Assembly (NCBI GenBank): GCA_026419785.1 | Contig: JAODTK010005772.1 | Location: forward strand, 124,001 to 188,000 | DNA length: 64,000 nt | Source: Sclerodactyla briareus | Taxonomy: Eukaryota > Echinodermata > Holothuroidea > Dendrochirotida > Sclerodactylidae | Direction of reading: 5' to 3' | In this document: piece after piece, positions 35,410 to 48,324 of the stretch | Layout of the letters: every line of letters starts with the position of its first letter | Numbering within the stretch: the stretch's first letter is position 1 | Notes under the pieces: model-generated | The model's database searches: none | Told to the model about the DNA's origin: nothing | The model's input: the letters and a program-made list of their open reading frames with translations, nothing else | Made by a program: the position numbers and the translations under genes

Positions 35410-37615
35410 TAAGGAAAACCATCTAACCTCACAAACCGCCCCCCAAAAATTAAATAACCACTAAGGCGAGCACGCACCGTCAAGAACCTCAATATAGGTA
35501 GGCCGGCGAAAGTTCGTTGTCGGCTTTTGTGACATCATAGCCGACATGGGGGCTGTGTGACGACTGCAGTCTCAATCCATCTATCATACGAGGGACAGCG
35601 AAATACATCCAGCCTCGTCTGGCTTAATTTCGCAATGGGTGAAATAAACAACGTGTCACAATCTCTAGGGCAGCAAGTAACGTACTCGGCAATATATTTT
35701 GCATTCGCTTCACTCACAAGAGAGTACACAAATGCGCGAATATCTAATGAACCACTCACATCTTATATAGATGGTTGCCTTAATTAAAATACCGGGAAAT
35801 ACCGAAGGCAACCGTTTCAATTACCGTTCCAGATTTATTGGAGCTGTGTAACTATAAAACTTCCTATCCCCCTGCTCCGCACATTGTATGGTTTCCCTCT
35901 GAGAAATATTGGTCTGTCTCCAGAGAAAGTTGAATGAAGAATTAATATTCCATACGGTGCCACTGGTTGTCTGCGCGATAATCATTTCCCGCAGACTTGC
36001 ATATATACAGATATATATGGCCATGGTGACGTAGCAGGCCATCGCTTGCCTCTCGTTTTGCCGACGTTGTCACGAACTTCTCTGCTCGATGGCTGAGATC
36101 CCCGATGGCTGAGATGTATGCTCCCACAGTAGCACAGTGGTCGTTGGAGAGTTCATGTGCGTTTGGAGACCTCCGTCGACTGCTTTGACCTTTTGGCCTA
36201 TTTGACCTAATGACCTGGGTCTGTTCTTCATAACGACCAGCCTCGTCGTGTTGCAACAACCTATACGTCATTACACCACCGACGTCATAGTGTAGATTGT
36301 TTTCAATCCTGGAGTAGACCGAGCTTTTGGATAATCATATAATATCCAGCTGTGTATTTTGTGATTGTTCATACCAGCATAAACAGACAGAAACCCCTGC
36401 CATTTGAGGAAAGTAGAGGTTACAGGCACAATGATATTCAGATTTTAGGTGATCGTGGAAGTCTCCTTTTGTCACAAAAGGTGATAATACTGCAAGAAAT
36501 GGCAAGGAATTTTTACGCATAGTTGCATAGTTGTTCTTCTAATAGCATCGTTTCGTTTCGAAAGTTTCAGATAATGTCTCCATATATTTTTGTAAGCAGG
36601 TCGGCCAATGATGATGAAACAGTGAAATAACTTTAGAAACAAGCCCAGCTCACTTGGAGAATGGTGGCTATATCTTAGATGGGATACAAACAGATAAGAC
36701 TGGAGCCTAAATTGACAAAAACCAACCAGAGGAAGCACCTTAGCACATTCTCACTGATCTGGCTATTCACAATCAATGTCACTTGGAGGGGTGGGACGGG
36801 GATATGGTAACAGACCCGTACAGGTTTTTCGTGTTCTGACATTGACAATACAACCTAGATGATACGTATGGACTTGGAGCGGCTCCCTACATACATATCC
36901 GCAGGAAGGACTGTTTGTTGTGTAATGGTTTACTTGCCCTGATGTTTATATTACGACCATTACGATCATTTATACATTTTCGACTTGTAATCACGCCTCA
37001 CAGTTTTCTCGACCCGCAACACCAGGGGTCTACAATGGAACCAGGTGTCCGAGACTGCTACCAAATGTTCGTGTATCCGTCTTCATGTTGTAGCCGAAAT
37101 TCCCTACATTTGTTTGATGATACATTCCTCGCTTGAAACATCTCCGGCTGCGCACGGCTTCCAAAACCTCTTTCCATGTAGCCCGATAAAATGCTATCGT
37201 CGTTTTACGTAACAGGGGTCTTGTCATTCTTAACCGAAAGTCGACAAGGACAGTGATGATTTTCAAGAAGCGTCAGCATACAGGTTTTTTTCGCCTATTT
37301 ATCGAAGGGTGATTGACTCCTCTCTGCCTTTTCCTTCTGGCTCTACCTTGTTGACTTTGGTAGCTTGTTCAATATTGCGATGCACAATATGTATTCAACC
37401 AATGATTCTCTACAACCCTACAGCAGTTGCGCTAAGGTATCATTGAATTGCATACGCATATTAAGAACCACAATCCAGACAATGTATCCACATTGCTGTA
37501 AAATCAATATTCATGATTATCATGTATCACAACTCTAATAACATTAATTACGTCGAACTGACAGTATTGACCCATTATAGCAACCTCTTGCATTGAAAAT
37601 CAATATTCACGTATT
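35410..37615. other. Mostly unassigned stretch
   Basis: No gene seen. 'TTGACCTAATGACCTGG' near 36201 is a direct repeat of TGACCT with a 2-bp gap. Around 36470-36545 ('GCAAGGAATTTTTACGCATAG') there is a weak relative of the 4.5/15.4-kb repeat family. Confidence 0.4.
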
Positions 37616-37622
37616 TTAGTAG

Positions 37623-37679
37623 GTAATAATAATAATATTTTTAATAATAATATAATAATAATAATAATAAGAATAATAA

Positions 37680-37714
<35 letters not shown>

Positions 37715-37742
37715 TAATAATAATACTAATAATAATAATAAC
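37623..37742. repeat. (AAT)n microsatellite
   Basis: About 120 bp of AAT with interruptions, directly upstream of the retroelement C-terminal fragment. Confidence 0.96.
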
Positions 37743-37949
37743 GATGGGAGGACAGGGACAATAACTCACCAACGACAGGAAAAACTACCAACTTAACTGT
37801 TTGCAAGAATACCGAGGTGAATGGCTGCAGAAAAAAATGCATGGATAATACCCGAGAGAGGTGGAAGATGTGACGAATTATGATTTCGCTTACAGATGGA
37901 CCACAGGCACAGGGCTGAAGATTGAGACCGAACACAATACATCTGCGCA

Positions 37950-38570
37950 GGACCACGCCCCAACCCAATCAACCATGAGCCAGAATAATCCGTACCTCCA
38001 AATGATCAAAGTGCAGAATGTGCAATGAGGCAAATGGGACTGTCAGCCACCTAACTGGCCGGATCCATGTTCCTGAAAGCGCAATAATGACGTAACCCGC
38101 TGCATTGCACCATAAAATCTGGCCAGCACTACGACATATCCCAAAAACAGGCAAGTACCTGTGGCTTCTAACTGCACGAAAGCAAGTGGAAGAGAATGAG
38201 AGAAATCAGAACTGAACAGGGCATAACAGCCAGAAGACCTGACCTGGTAATCGTCGACAAAGAGACTGAATATGCGACAATAGTAGATGTAGCCCTCCCG
38301 TACGATACCAACATATTACGGAAGGAACGAGAAAAGATCGCCAGTACCAGTTCTGAACTCGAAATACAGAGGATGTGGAACGTGAAAGCCAGAGTGGTAC
38401 CTTAGTGATCGGCGCACTAAGAGCTAAACCCACACCCAGACTTGATCAACACATACTGAGCATACCTGGTAATCACGAAGTACGAAACCTTCCTCAAAGC
38501 CGCACTCCTGGGCAACCCGCTCACATACTCCGACGACACTAGACCCCCAGATCCGGGAAGGATTCCCGAG
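37950..38570 (+). mobile_element. Non-LTR retrotransposon C-terminal fragment
   Basis: A zinc-binding-like KCRMCNEANGTVSHLT lies at about 38009-38056. It is followed in another frame by the open segment 38196-38405 with ITARRPDLVIVDKETEYATI then VDVALPYD, and IQRMWNVKARVVP. After one frameshift it continues as LVIGALRAKPTPRLDQHI, LSIPGNHEVRNL and PAHILRRH, ending with a stop near 38550. This combination (CxxC..H, RPDLVIVDK, DVA-P-D, RMWNVKA-VVP-VIGALG, HILRR) is the conserved C-terminal region of a group of metazoan non-LTR RT proteins; I know the pattern but not the clade name with certainty. The RT core is absent, so the copy is 5'-truncated. The AAT-rich tract at 38640 is probably its 3' tail. 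Confidence 0.75.
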
Positions 38571-38631
38571 TCAAGAATAAAGAATAGATACACAAACCAA
38601 GAGAGTTTGTGGAAGGAGAGGGTGATAGTCA

Positions 38632-38727
38632 TATATATATATAAAATAATAATAAATAATAAAATAATAATAATAATAATAATAATAATATAATAACACA
38701 ATAATATAAAATAAAATATAATAATAG
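38632..38727. repeat. (TA)n-(AAT)n tract, probable 3' tail of retroelement
   Basis: A short TATATA run then AAT units, about 70 bp after the stop of the retroelement fragment. Microsatellite 3' tails are common in several non-LTR clades. It is followed by a purine-rich GAAGA stretch (38728-38810). Confidence 0.7.
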
Positions 38728-38959
38728 AAGACGACGGAAGAGAAGAAAAGAATGAGCCAGAAGAAGAGAATACGAAGAAGAGAAGAAAGAAGATTCGAGA
38801 GGAAGAATGAAAGTTTCGTATCGTGAGGCCACAACACAGCCGATTACGACGCCCGTAGCAATCGCTCAATGCAGTCGTTCTTCTCCAGCTGGCCAGGCAC
38901 AACGAGTGGTAGACTCTTCGAGCATGAGGTTCCAACCCTTCTTCCGACAAATGTAAAAT

Positions 38960-40820
38960 TATTCTCTCCCAGGGACATTTCCAAGATATTCGTGAGGATT
39001 TGTGAGCCTATCTATATGTCACGATTGCATAGTTTGTAGTAAAATGACCACACTGGATTTTCAAACTCAAATCAGTAACTCGAAGAATGGACATAGATAA
39101 CGAAATTTCAGCCCTGATATAGGAATTTTCGATGAACATGCTCGAAATAGTTTTCGCTGAAAAAACCTTTTTTTTTGCATGGGCCCTCATCGGGGTGTGT
39201 AAATATTAGCGTACCCACTCGGGCTTCCCGGCCGCCTGCCCCCCCACCCCCTCCCCCCGTGTGTCCGTCAATCTAGAAATTAGTAGGAGAGCACTACCTT
39301 CACCGTCCTAGTCTTGCCGCTCATCTAAAGACAATCACCAATAACGGAGCAAAAAAGCGCCTACTTTAGGCACTCAAATGATAATACGAATCAATGAACT
39401 ACCTTGACTGGCTTTGAGATATAATTATCAATGAAAACAGAGCAGGGCATGTTTCAAGCATGTAATCCGCAAGTAGAACTGCATGTTTTTTTCCCGAAGT
39501 GGGACTAATCCGATTCCAGTTTTCTTGATTTCACGAATTTGCTCGACATCGCAAATAAGGTATGTGTCGTTCCATCAGATACAAGCTCGGTTCCCTACGT
39601 CGGGGGCTGTGATGAATACTTAAGAACTGTGCTCAGAAAACAGAGGATTGGCGGCATTAATACAAATTTATACGTTCAGCGCCGAACTCTCAAAAGTCCC
39701 GCCCTGCGATAGAGAGAAAAGCCATTAAGGAGAAACTTTCTGTGATGAGATCAGCCCTCTATATTCCCCCCAAGCAACTATTCTTATTCCAAGCCTACAG
39801 GATTTTACGAATTTGGATCAAACGAAAATGCAGGATTCAGCAGGTCAGAGAAAACAGACGAGCAGAGTTCCCATCAGTCCTCTGCTTGTGTATACAGCGT
39901 GACCAGGTAGCTTGACCTCTCTCGACACTGAATGACAATGAAATTGCCTCCAAAATTGGTTCTTCCTTCGCATATCGTGCAACCGACACATCCCTATTCT
40001 AATTTGAAAATGGTCGTAATCTTATAATGGTTCATATTCCTGAAGAGAAAATCAGTGGGCGTCCACAAGAGGGGGTCAGTGAAGGGGAGCCGCCCATTCC
40101 GAATCTCGGGGCGCCAATGAGATTAGGCCTACGCTGGGTTTTTTTTCGTGCAACTATTGAAAAAACACGACAGAATATTTGGAAGCATGTTTATAGCAAA
40201 AGAAGTTTTCGCCACACAGAAAGAGGCTGTGACAGCAATTTCACTATAACCCCACTCCATGGTATCGTACGCTCGCATAAAACCCTACGGTATGATACAT
40301 CATGCCACGGGAAAATGTTTGCCAAACTTGCGAGGCTGTGCGCATGTCGCTTGTCAGTGCGTATATCAGTAGCTCGTGTCAGCCTGAATTAAAGTCTCCT
40401 CGGGCACTATGTTCCAGGATCGTTTTACAACTTGCTTGACAAGTTCTTGAGGCTGTGATGCAAGATCGTGACGTTTTGGCCGCTGTATGACCTTGAAAGA
40501 GACATGGCTACCAAGGCCTCCTCTAACGGCGCCAAACCGGAGGTACTAAACGAATACATTTCCTTCAACACGGATAAAGAATATAGGGTAAATATGAAAT
40601 AGTTAATCAGGAAATGTCGCCCTATACCGAGACGGCAAGATATTAATGGAATATATTCTGAACTTGATTCAGAATTCAAGATTAAGTGTCAATCACGATC
40701 ATTCCTTATTCAAGTTCAAATTACCTGATGTTTACCGCGGTTCAATTGCACAGACATTCACTATTTCATGTTTTTCGTAACACGTTGAGTCAAAGGTCAT
40801 GCTCAATTGCAGGAGATTAA
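38960..40820. other. No recognisable feature
   Basis: Includes a T run (39169-39177) and a C-rich patch (39236-39260). The plus-strand open frame at 40027-40392 has no recognisable domain. Confidence 0.35.
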
Positions 40821-40824
40821 GGAA

Positions 40825-41160
40825 CCCAAGAAAGGTCCCACAATGTTGGGAAAAGACCCGCCCCCCCACTTGTGTGGCTCGAGCCTTAGGGTGAGCTGCT
40901 ACACAAAGTACCACGTCTCTGTTAACATAGGCGTACAAGGCGGGGTCAGGGGGAAGAAATCCCCCCGAAAAAAGATATATTGAGAAATGTGACCATTGAA
41001 TGTCCGCGCGCGAAACCCAATTAATGGAACTCAACGTCTTCCTAACTGCCACATACTTGACCTAATTTGAAACTGTAATTTATCTTTGCCTCGAACTGAT
41101 AGCATACTCAAGGAACGTCTGCATCACAGATATCGTGTGTAGCAGGATTCTTCACCATTG
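40825..41160. repeat. Poly-C-type dispersed repeat and ATATCGTG word
   Basis: A C run at 40860, then 'CATAGGCGTACAAGGCGGGG' with 'AATCCCCCCGAAAA' at 40958, resembles the 'ATAGGCGT..GGGG..CCCCCC' architecture seen at 56.7, 58.2 and 63.5 kb. 'CAGATATCGTGTG' follows at 41128. Confidence 0.5.
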
Positions 41161-41734
41161 CAACTCCTCCTGACCCCTCTGCGAAATAATATGGTCTATT
41201 CTCTATCTCTGCCACACTGTGGTCGAAATCGAAGGCAGAGTCAAAGGAACCAAAATGAGAGACGATTCTCCATCAGTCCTACAGTATACATTCTTGTCGA
41301 CATCGAATCATAAGGAAATGCTTTGAAAAAGTGCTTTTGAGGAAAAGAGGCGGAGTTGCATATGATAATTGACCCTTCTACGAGCTGCGCTGGATAGATC
41401 CGGAAGGAAAAATGAGCCAACAGTGCGAATTTCGGCAAGGAGGCCAGTCATTCCTCCGTTCCTGCGAAGCTGGTTTTACCTGTTCACGGTGAGTACGTAT
41501 CAAGATCTGAATATGTTGCAAGCGAATTCTCCAATGTTCAGGTATATGGCGGAAAATCTCGTGATGGGAAATCTATTTCCTACAATCGAAGCTCGATTAG
41601 TAATAAACATATGAACCATTTCAACCTACCAAGCCGCCGACAGAGTGATTTTTTTTCTAGAAGCGGATACAGTATAAAATTGTGCCAAATTATTTTCCCG
41701 TCAGCAAAAGTAAAAAAAATGATACTTAGCAGAG

Positions 41735-41892
41735 TTAATGACTCGAGTCATTGACTCGGAATCGAGTGACCGATGGAAGTTCAATGACGCGGACTCGACT
41801 CGAGTCTGACATCAACTGATCGATTGGCTGAGTGACTAAACAATGTGGGACTCGACTTGAACTCGAATCACTGCCATGTATACTCGACTTTT
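41735..41892. repeat. GACTCGA-motif cluster
   Basis: At least nine occurrences of ACTCG/CGAGT-type pentamers in about 155 bp: GACTCGAGTC at 41751, ACTCGGAATCGAGT, GACTCGACTCGAGTC at 41792, GACTCGACTTGAACTCGAAT at 41851 and ACTCGAC at 41882. It is a cryptic short tandem repeat with strong self-complementarity. Confidence 0.8.
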
Positions 41893-41899
41893 TTTTGTA

Positions 41900-43260
41900 T
41901 TGTTTGCTCTGAGTCACAATGTCATTCCGTGTCGCCAAAAAATCAGCACTGCAGTTACCGCTCACTGCGACCAGGGGCGCCGGACTTTTATTGAGTGGCG
42001 GAGAGACATTGAAAGAGCAATTATTAGTAAGAGGGGTTCACCAAAGAGAGCGACCTCCTAACTATGCATTTTTTAATTGCATATTTCGAAATTTTAACTT
42101 GGTTACGAACAATTGTGCACAAAATAACTATAGATTCAACCTCCATTTTCCTTTTTATAACTTAGCCTTCAAAACTTCCGTTTTTCCATCTTCTTCATTG
42201 CTGGAGTTTGAAAGTCTGTTAAATGCAACGATGAAAGATCACAGCCTGAATTGTTCGACTACTCCCAAAAGGCATAGGATGTTCATTTTTGTGCTATAAC
42301 CCCTTTAATTAGTATTAATTTCTTGGCCAAATTTCACCTCCCAGACTGCCGTAAGTAGTGACTAGACACTTAAAACAAGATTGCATCCTTGGGGTAATGG
42401 GGAACGATTTATCGTCTACGTCCAATCTGTGGCAATTTTCCCAGGTACAGGCTACACACGATCATCCCGTATCGTACGTGCCATGCTGCGATCGGGTGGC
42501 GACTAAAATCTACCAAAAAATTTGTTCCGACAATACGTCGCCATACGGTCGAGGTGGATATAGCTACAAAACCAGTTTTTCTTGTTGGAAAACAGCAGCA
42601 AACTTTCAGGCCACATTCAGGGGCAGATTCTGTTTAAGGAAAACTGGAACATTTCACGAAATTTCGCATCAGTTTCACGAACTTGGGTTGATTTTTCTGG
42701 AAATTCTTTCACACTGACCCCCTCTTGCAATGATGATATTGTCATTGAGAAAAAATGAGATAAAATCAGAGCTGGTAGGGTTTACCCTGACTCAAGAACT
42801 ATTTTCTCGAAGCAGAGTAAACTGAACATTTACACGGCATATATGGTTAAGGCTCGCTAGCGCTGTCCATACTATCGGCATGAAGTCACAAAGGCTGTTC
42901 ACAGCAGCGCGCGACGCAACAGGGAAAACGATGGCGACCCGTGCATATGCGGGAAACCATCTACTAAAAGTAACATACCTTTCATCATTTGCTCATGACA
43001 TTTTGCACAGGCCGCCAATATAATAGTCAGATAGTATGTCAAGCAAAAAGGGCAAGGGGTCAGCGCCCCCACTGCCCCCGTTGGTCAGGCGGCCCATGCC
43101 TGCGGACCGCCACCTAATTTGATGAGGGTGAACGCGCTCGAGTTTCGAACAAACGGAAGTAGGTACATATATGCACACAGCAGCGCACTGCTGAGCGGCT
43201 GGAGTAGTAAACAGTCACGCATTGCAGTCCGCATTTCGTTTCTATGTATTTGTAACGCAT
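41900..43260. other. Unassigned stretch
   Basis: Contains the 119-codon plus-strand open frame 42358-42717, whose second half is Phe/His-rich with no domain I know. No RNA gene or clear repeat. Confidence 0.35.
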
Positions 43261-43269
43261 ATTAGTTGA

Positions 43270-43660
43270 GCCTTATTATATCCCTGCTACCCGAGTATGT
43301 CCGGGTATAGTATGTTCCGGGTGTGAGCCGCCGCCGTCCCAGCTACGCCGCTTCCGGAAACTTTGGCGTTAGCTGCAATAACTTTCAACGCGTTAATCCG
43401 ATTGTATCTGAAACTTGGTATACACATTTCCGCCCGTATGAAACTCGGATGAGTTCGGAAGTGGGATCACTGGTGCTATTTGCAGTTTTTATTTTACTAA
43501 CCCAAATTGCTGAGTTAGTCCGATTCCACACAACTTGGTGGGTGGGACCAAAGTTGATCCCGAAGCGAACACTGCGGAGAGAGCTATGGCCTAGCACCAA
43601 TAGCTTTGATCTGGACATTGATAACTGTACTAGTTGTGTGCAAACTGTTTAGATTCTCTA
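43270..43660 (+). repeat. Left-end fragment related to the 50-54 kb element
   Basis: Hairpin-forming TACCCGAGTATGTCCGGGTA at 43289-43308, then GCCGCCGTCCCAG..CCGGAAACTTTGGCG, TTAATCCGATTGTATCTGAAA-type text, and TCGGATGAGTTCGGAA (43446). It parallels 50102-50290 (hairpin, GCCGCCGCC, GGAAACTTTAGGCG, TTATCCGATTGACACC, TCGGATAAGTTCGGAA). It stops being similar near 43560-43660 and has no repeat array. Confidence 0.75.
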
Positions 43661-43664
43661 TTGA

Positions 43665-44490
43665 TATGGTCCAACCATGTTGTACCTCAAATTCTCCCAC
43701 CCCCACGTCCAGTCCCTGGCACCCTCACGGCTCCCCTACCCTAAAGTCTCCTGGCTACGCCACTGGTGTTCATTACGAACACATTGTTCATGTGGCACTC
43801 ACCACCGAGTCTCTCTCGATGTTACCAACAGTCCAGTCATATTTCGCCGCACACGTAGCAACGGACAATGCATTGATTAAGAACTTCGAAAACCGTCATT
43901 ATTCTACTATCTCCCGGGATTAACTGCAACTCTACCAACAAAACTGATCCGATGTCCGGCTTCACTACAACCTCCGTCCAGGCGCAATTTCGCAAATTGG
44001 TAAAAATAACAACGTTTCAAAATATCCTAGGGTGGCGAGTAGCGTACCGGTGATATATTTCCTCATTCCGGCACTCGAAGAAGTCAGTGCGCTATATGTC
44101 TCAAAAGAATTCGTTGTTATGCGTGTCCTGTTCCATACTTGGTATTAAATTACAGGGTATGTAGGAATATGTTAAATCCAGATGATGGCATCGTATTTTT
44201 TTCATATACGAGAGAGTGTACATTTTGCATATAACGACCCAACGGAATTGTCTCATATCCATCAGCACGAAATCACGAGTGAGACAATCGTACAGAAAGA
44301 AATCATGGTTCATTAGTTCACATTCCCGTGCAGAGAACAACTGCGCTACGCTGGCTCATTCTGAGTCGGATGGTAGTCTACTGGTCAAATTAAAGTCTAG
44401 TTATTTTGATAGTGAACGTCGGTAAGGAGAATGAAGGTTTTTATAGGTCACTCAAATAAAGGCATTAACGGAGGAATGGTTGATGTATAT
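43665..44490. other. Unassigned; small poly-C-type repeat at start
   Basis: 'CCCACCCCCACGTCCAG' to 'GGCTACGCCACTGG' (43696-43765) ends with the recurrent GTGGCGTAGC word. The remainder has no recognisable feature. Confidence 0.4.
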
Positions 44491-44497
44491 AAATACA

Positions 44498-44567
44498 TAA
44501 TAATAATAATATTATAATAATAATATAATAATAATAATAATAATCATATAATAATAACTCACTAAAG
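44498..44567. repeat. (AAT)n microsatellite
   Basis: About 70 bp of AAT units with phase slips. Confidence 0.95.
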
Positions 44568-44569
44568 CG

Positions 44570-46535
44570 TTCTTAGTGTAGATACATTATCGGATGGAAT
44601 GCTCATAGGTCGTCCATCCAACACTACTGCTCTTCATCAATTTTTTGCAACTGATCCTCGAATAGTCATTGATTGCGGTCGCGAGTAACTAGATCGACCC
44701 CTTGGCGTTACTGAATACATTCGATAATCAGGACGGAGAATAAGTTGGAAACTTGATTCATTGGACCTTTTCGAATGCCTTTATTAGTGATGATAGACAC
44801 TTTGTGTTTGATTATGACAGTTTTCGTGTGTTAGAATCCCCTCAATGAACTTTTTTATTTTCAAGTATGCCCTCTCTAACGCATTAATTGTGAAACATTT
44901 TGGGCATGTTCCGATAATCCATCCACTGCCCCAATACTAGCCTGCTATGGGCATATTACTGATTGGTGATAAATTGATACTTTCATTTGGAGGAGGCAAA
45001 AAAAGAAAATATTCAGCCCTACAATGTATCATCTTTCCATTGCACCCATATATTAACAAACCAGCCAACGCTTGCATTCTGCCACATTGTTGGCACTCGT
45101 CAAATCTATAATTTCCATCTACTGAAGCGTTTTCTCTATGGCATACGTCTTGTGATGATTAACTACTCATTGTGATGCGTCAGCACGGGGTTATTGTTAC
45201 AATGACCGCCCGGCACCTAACACCTTGAAGAATTTAAATTACATAGCCAAGTTTGGAATGTTCCTTCCTGGTCGTAGTACAAGTAGGATGAGATGAATTG
45301 TGGTGATTTTTGCTTATGTGCTCACCAATAGTCATTGAACAGCTATCATGTTTGCGAGGTTTTTGTCTTGAGGAATAATCTTTGCTTTGCCCGAAAGTTT
45401 GGCCTCTGGTGACCCATCTTTGATCTAAACCCAAACAATGGTCATCTTGAACTATCCATATGAGGGTACCCACCTGTTTGGACATGCCTATTTAGAGGGA
45501 ATTCAGGAATAGTTCTTTGTAGTGTAATAACAATATCCAGGTTTTCTTTTATATAATAACTACATAAATGTCTTCCGGGTGTAATTTTCATAGCTTCTGA
45601 GTTGCCACAAATATAGAATGGTTTCCCCATGTAAAGGGGACATAACTAATACATAAATTACATTCTAACCACATTTCGATGTTTTACATAACTTTCATTT
45701 TGCTCCCTTCAAGAAGTAAGAGAATCTTAAGCTGAAAACTTCAATAATTCCTATCTTATGCTTTCATTTCACCCTCACGAAGCACATAATAAGGTTTCAG
45801 CTTGAAAACATTACAGGAGGATGGTTTTTTTTGCATGATTTCAAACTTTCTTTCTGATGTATCAGGCCATGCACGAGCTAAACAAAATGTACACGGGAAC
45901 ACGGGGAACAGATTATTTTCAAAAAAGGCCTCGATTGTAAAAACACAGCTTTTCCCACAAAATGTCATTAAATTGTGGATATTGGTTAAATTATTCATGC
46001 GTATCACAAAAAATTATTCCAATGAATTCTAAAACGAGATGAATTCACATTATGTAAAATGGCCCTTTCTAAATGTCACACTGAATATTAACGGACATTA
46101 CACATTTTTTGGCAAGTCAGTCCTAGTCGATGTCTTAACAACAATTAAAACATTGGGGGAAAACCCCCAAATGAACAGGTCACAACCCATTCAAGGCTCT
46201 CACAATCGGTACCCAAATATATGCAACCCCACCCCTGTAAGAGCGATATTTTTGGACAATGCATTCGATAAGGATGAACCTCTGGACCGAGCGTCGTGTC
46301 AATACATCATGATTTCCCAGTAACGTTGATAGAGATATAACTGGGGGCGAATCAATTCAATCAATGGTCGAGACGAGAACGGCAACATTTTTTATGGGTC
46401 AATTTTGCAGAAGTACGCTAAGGTTTCTCCTATAATTCAATTGGGGACCACAGCCCATACGGAGTGTTCAAGTCATCTAGAGGTAATTTTGGCCCAAAAT
46501 GGTTGATTTTGAGGGTCAAATGAACAAGATGCTTC
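44570..46535. other. No recognisable feature
   Basis: AT-rich sequence. Open frames on both strands around 45756-46323 overlap each other and have no recognisable domain. Confidence 0.35.
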
Positions 46536-46537
46536 CC

Positions 46538-46540
<3 letters not shown>

Positions 46541-46574
<34 letters not shown>

Positions 46575-46579
46575 AAAAC
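46541..46579. repeat. Poly-A tract (about 32 A)
   Basis: An uninterrupted run of about 32 A, then TAAAAACAAA. The longest A run in the window. Upstream sequence is not a recognisable retroelement and has no clear polyadenylation signal. Confidence 0.95.
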
Positions 46580-47400
46580 AAATATTTATGGGCAGAGGTA
46601 TAGGGGTCCAGGTTAACCATTTTGTTGGAATCGTCAAGCGGCTTCTCCTTTACAGAGCAGATCGGATTAACTCATGGAAGTTGGTTGGTATTATTATTGA
46701 CCAATGGTAAATATGAGGTATCCAGAGAGGTCGAAGGTAGCTCATTCGTTGTTGCGCTTGCGCATCAGCGTCTTGAGCTATTTCGGAAGCGGCAGTGGAT
46801 GCGGCTCCGGTGCTTCCCGGTATGTGACCCCGAATAGTAAGAGTGGTTTTAACGTATTTGGTCTAATTTTAGCGGCAATTTAGCAATTTCTATTTGCATC
46901 AGCGCTTTAGCAGTCATTGGAGTATTTTTCTATGTTACATAAGTTAGGCTTCCAGTGGATATTTAACTGAGAGACGCTCGATTGAACTCCTATTTCGCTA
47001 AAAGCAAAAGCTGTTCACTTCACCCGGAGGCCAATAGGGGCGAGTTATTTTAACCTCACCTTACTGACGAACTATAAGTTTATACCATTATTTCATACCT
47101 ATGTCATGCCCCACGGCCCTGTTGGTCACAGCATCGTCCTCACTGAGATCCTTACCTCCATATCATTAACAGGAACCCCTCGAGAATAGTATCCCAATGG
47201 TGCAAGCGGTCTTAAAGTGTCGAAACCTGCACGACGTACTTTGCCAGGTCGTATTGCACTGGAGCGCCTGTTCAGGCCTGTGAACGGGAACTCAGAGGCT
47301 GTTTGACCTTTGAAGAGGAAGCGGAGATGCGTATGATAAGCAGTGTTTGAGTACGTCATGCATTGACGTTTGTTGCAAAGGGAGGACGAGTCAGGTCCGG
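46580..47400. other. No recognisable feature
   Basis: No gene or clear repeat; ordinary mixed composition. Confidence 0.35.
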
Positions 47401-47404
47401 GTTT

Positions 47405-47935
47405 CACCCAAGGGGAAAAATGACCCCGAAAGTCACCAAGGTCAGTAGGTCAAATGAGGTCAAGTAGGTCACCAAATGTAGTTCACCTAGGGACGAACAG
47501 AACGTTTTTATTACAACATTGTTCTGGAAAGTTCCGTTGTCAATGATAAAGAAGGAGGGCCAAATGGTGACCTGTCAATGGCCCACCTGACACTATAAAA
47601 CAATAGGGTTAATCCTCACATATATGCCATCCGACATATCTAATATAAAATTATGATAATTGCATCATTGGAAATCGTGCTGACAAGCATTTTCAACTTT
47701 GCCTTGTCGTGACCTTGAATGAACTTGAACTGACACAAAAAACAATAGGGGTCGTCCTTAACACAGAGAGTAATTCACGTGCCAATTGGAAAACTTGATA
47801 CCTGTTTGCGTTCGTTAGATATCGTGCGACTAGTCGTGTCACACATAAACACACAGCCAGACACAGACATACAACACATACGCACCGCGACCTAACTGCA
47901 TATATACCTTTGCCTTCGCATGGAATAAAAAAACG
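47405..47935 (+). repeat. ATATCGTG / AGGTCA dispersed repeat, well-preserved copy
   Basis: Order: GTAGGTCAAATGAGGTCAAG (47445), GGTCACCAAATGTAGTTCAC, ACAATAGGGTTAATCCTC (47602), GATTGCATCATTGGAAATCGTGCT-like text, and a second ACAATAGGGGTCGTCCTT near 47740. Then come AACTTGATACCTGTTTGCG (47791), TTCGTTAGATATCGTGCG (47811), a CA-rich stretch (47840-47885), and the shared end CATATATACCTTTGCCTTCG with TGGAATAAAAAA (47898-47934). No open frame. A common, transcript-like 3' end (AATAAA) occurs in all three complete copies. Confidence 0.85.
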
Positions 47936-48324
47936 GTAAGAGGCCACGCGAAACACCCGAGTTGATACGTTTTGTAAAACTTGTTGACGAGTTGATAAGG
48001 ATTCCTATGGCAGTATTAAATAACCTGACTGATAATGAGAAAAAACTTTTCAATTCGTCAAAGTAAAAAAGTCGTAAAGTCAAAGCGAAGACCAGTATGA
48101 CATCTTCCTCCTAAACACCAGGGCAACACCATCACTGTTGCCGGAGCCGAAGCTACGCTTACTAGTCCCGTCTCGTATGTAGTATAATGCTGCCCAGTAT
48201 ATAGGAGGGATTAAATTTCAGCGGGGCGGAATGGATCCAGCAAGTGGATTCGAGCAAGTGCATTGCTGCTAGGACTGTTCAAGTAACGTTTCCTCAGTTA
48301 GTATACTGTCAACTGCAAAGTGAA

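Noticed and set aside
38417-38950. 177-codon minus-strand open frame, the longest in the window
   Set aside because: It is antisense to the retroelement C-terminal fragment and its middle is translated from the AAT tract.
42358-42717. 119-codon plus-strand open frame as a gene
   Set aside because: No domain, no splice or promoter context, and unremarkable composition; length alone is compatible with chance in 64 kb.
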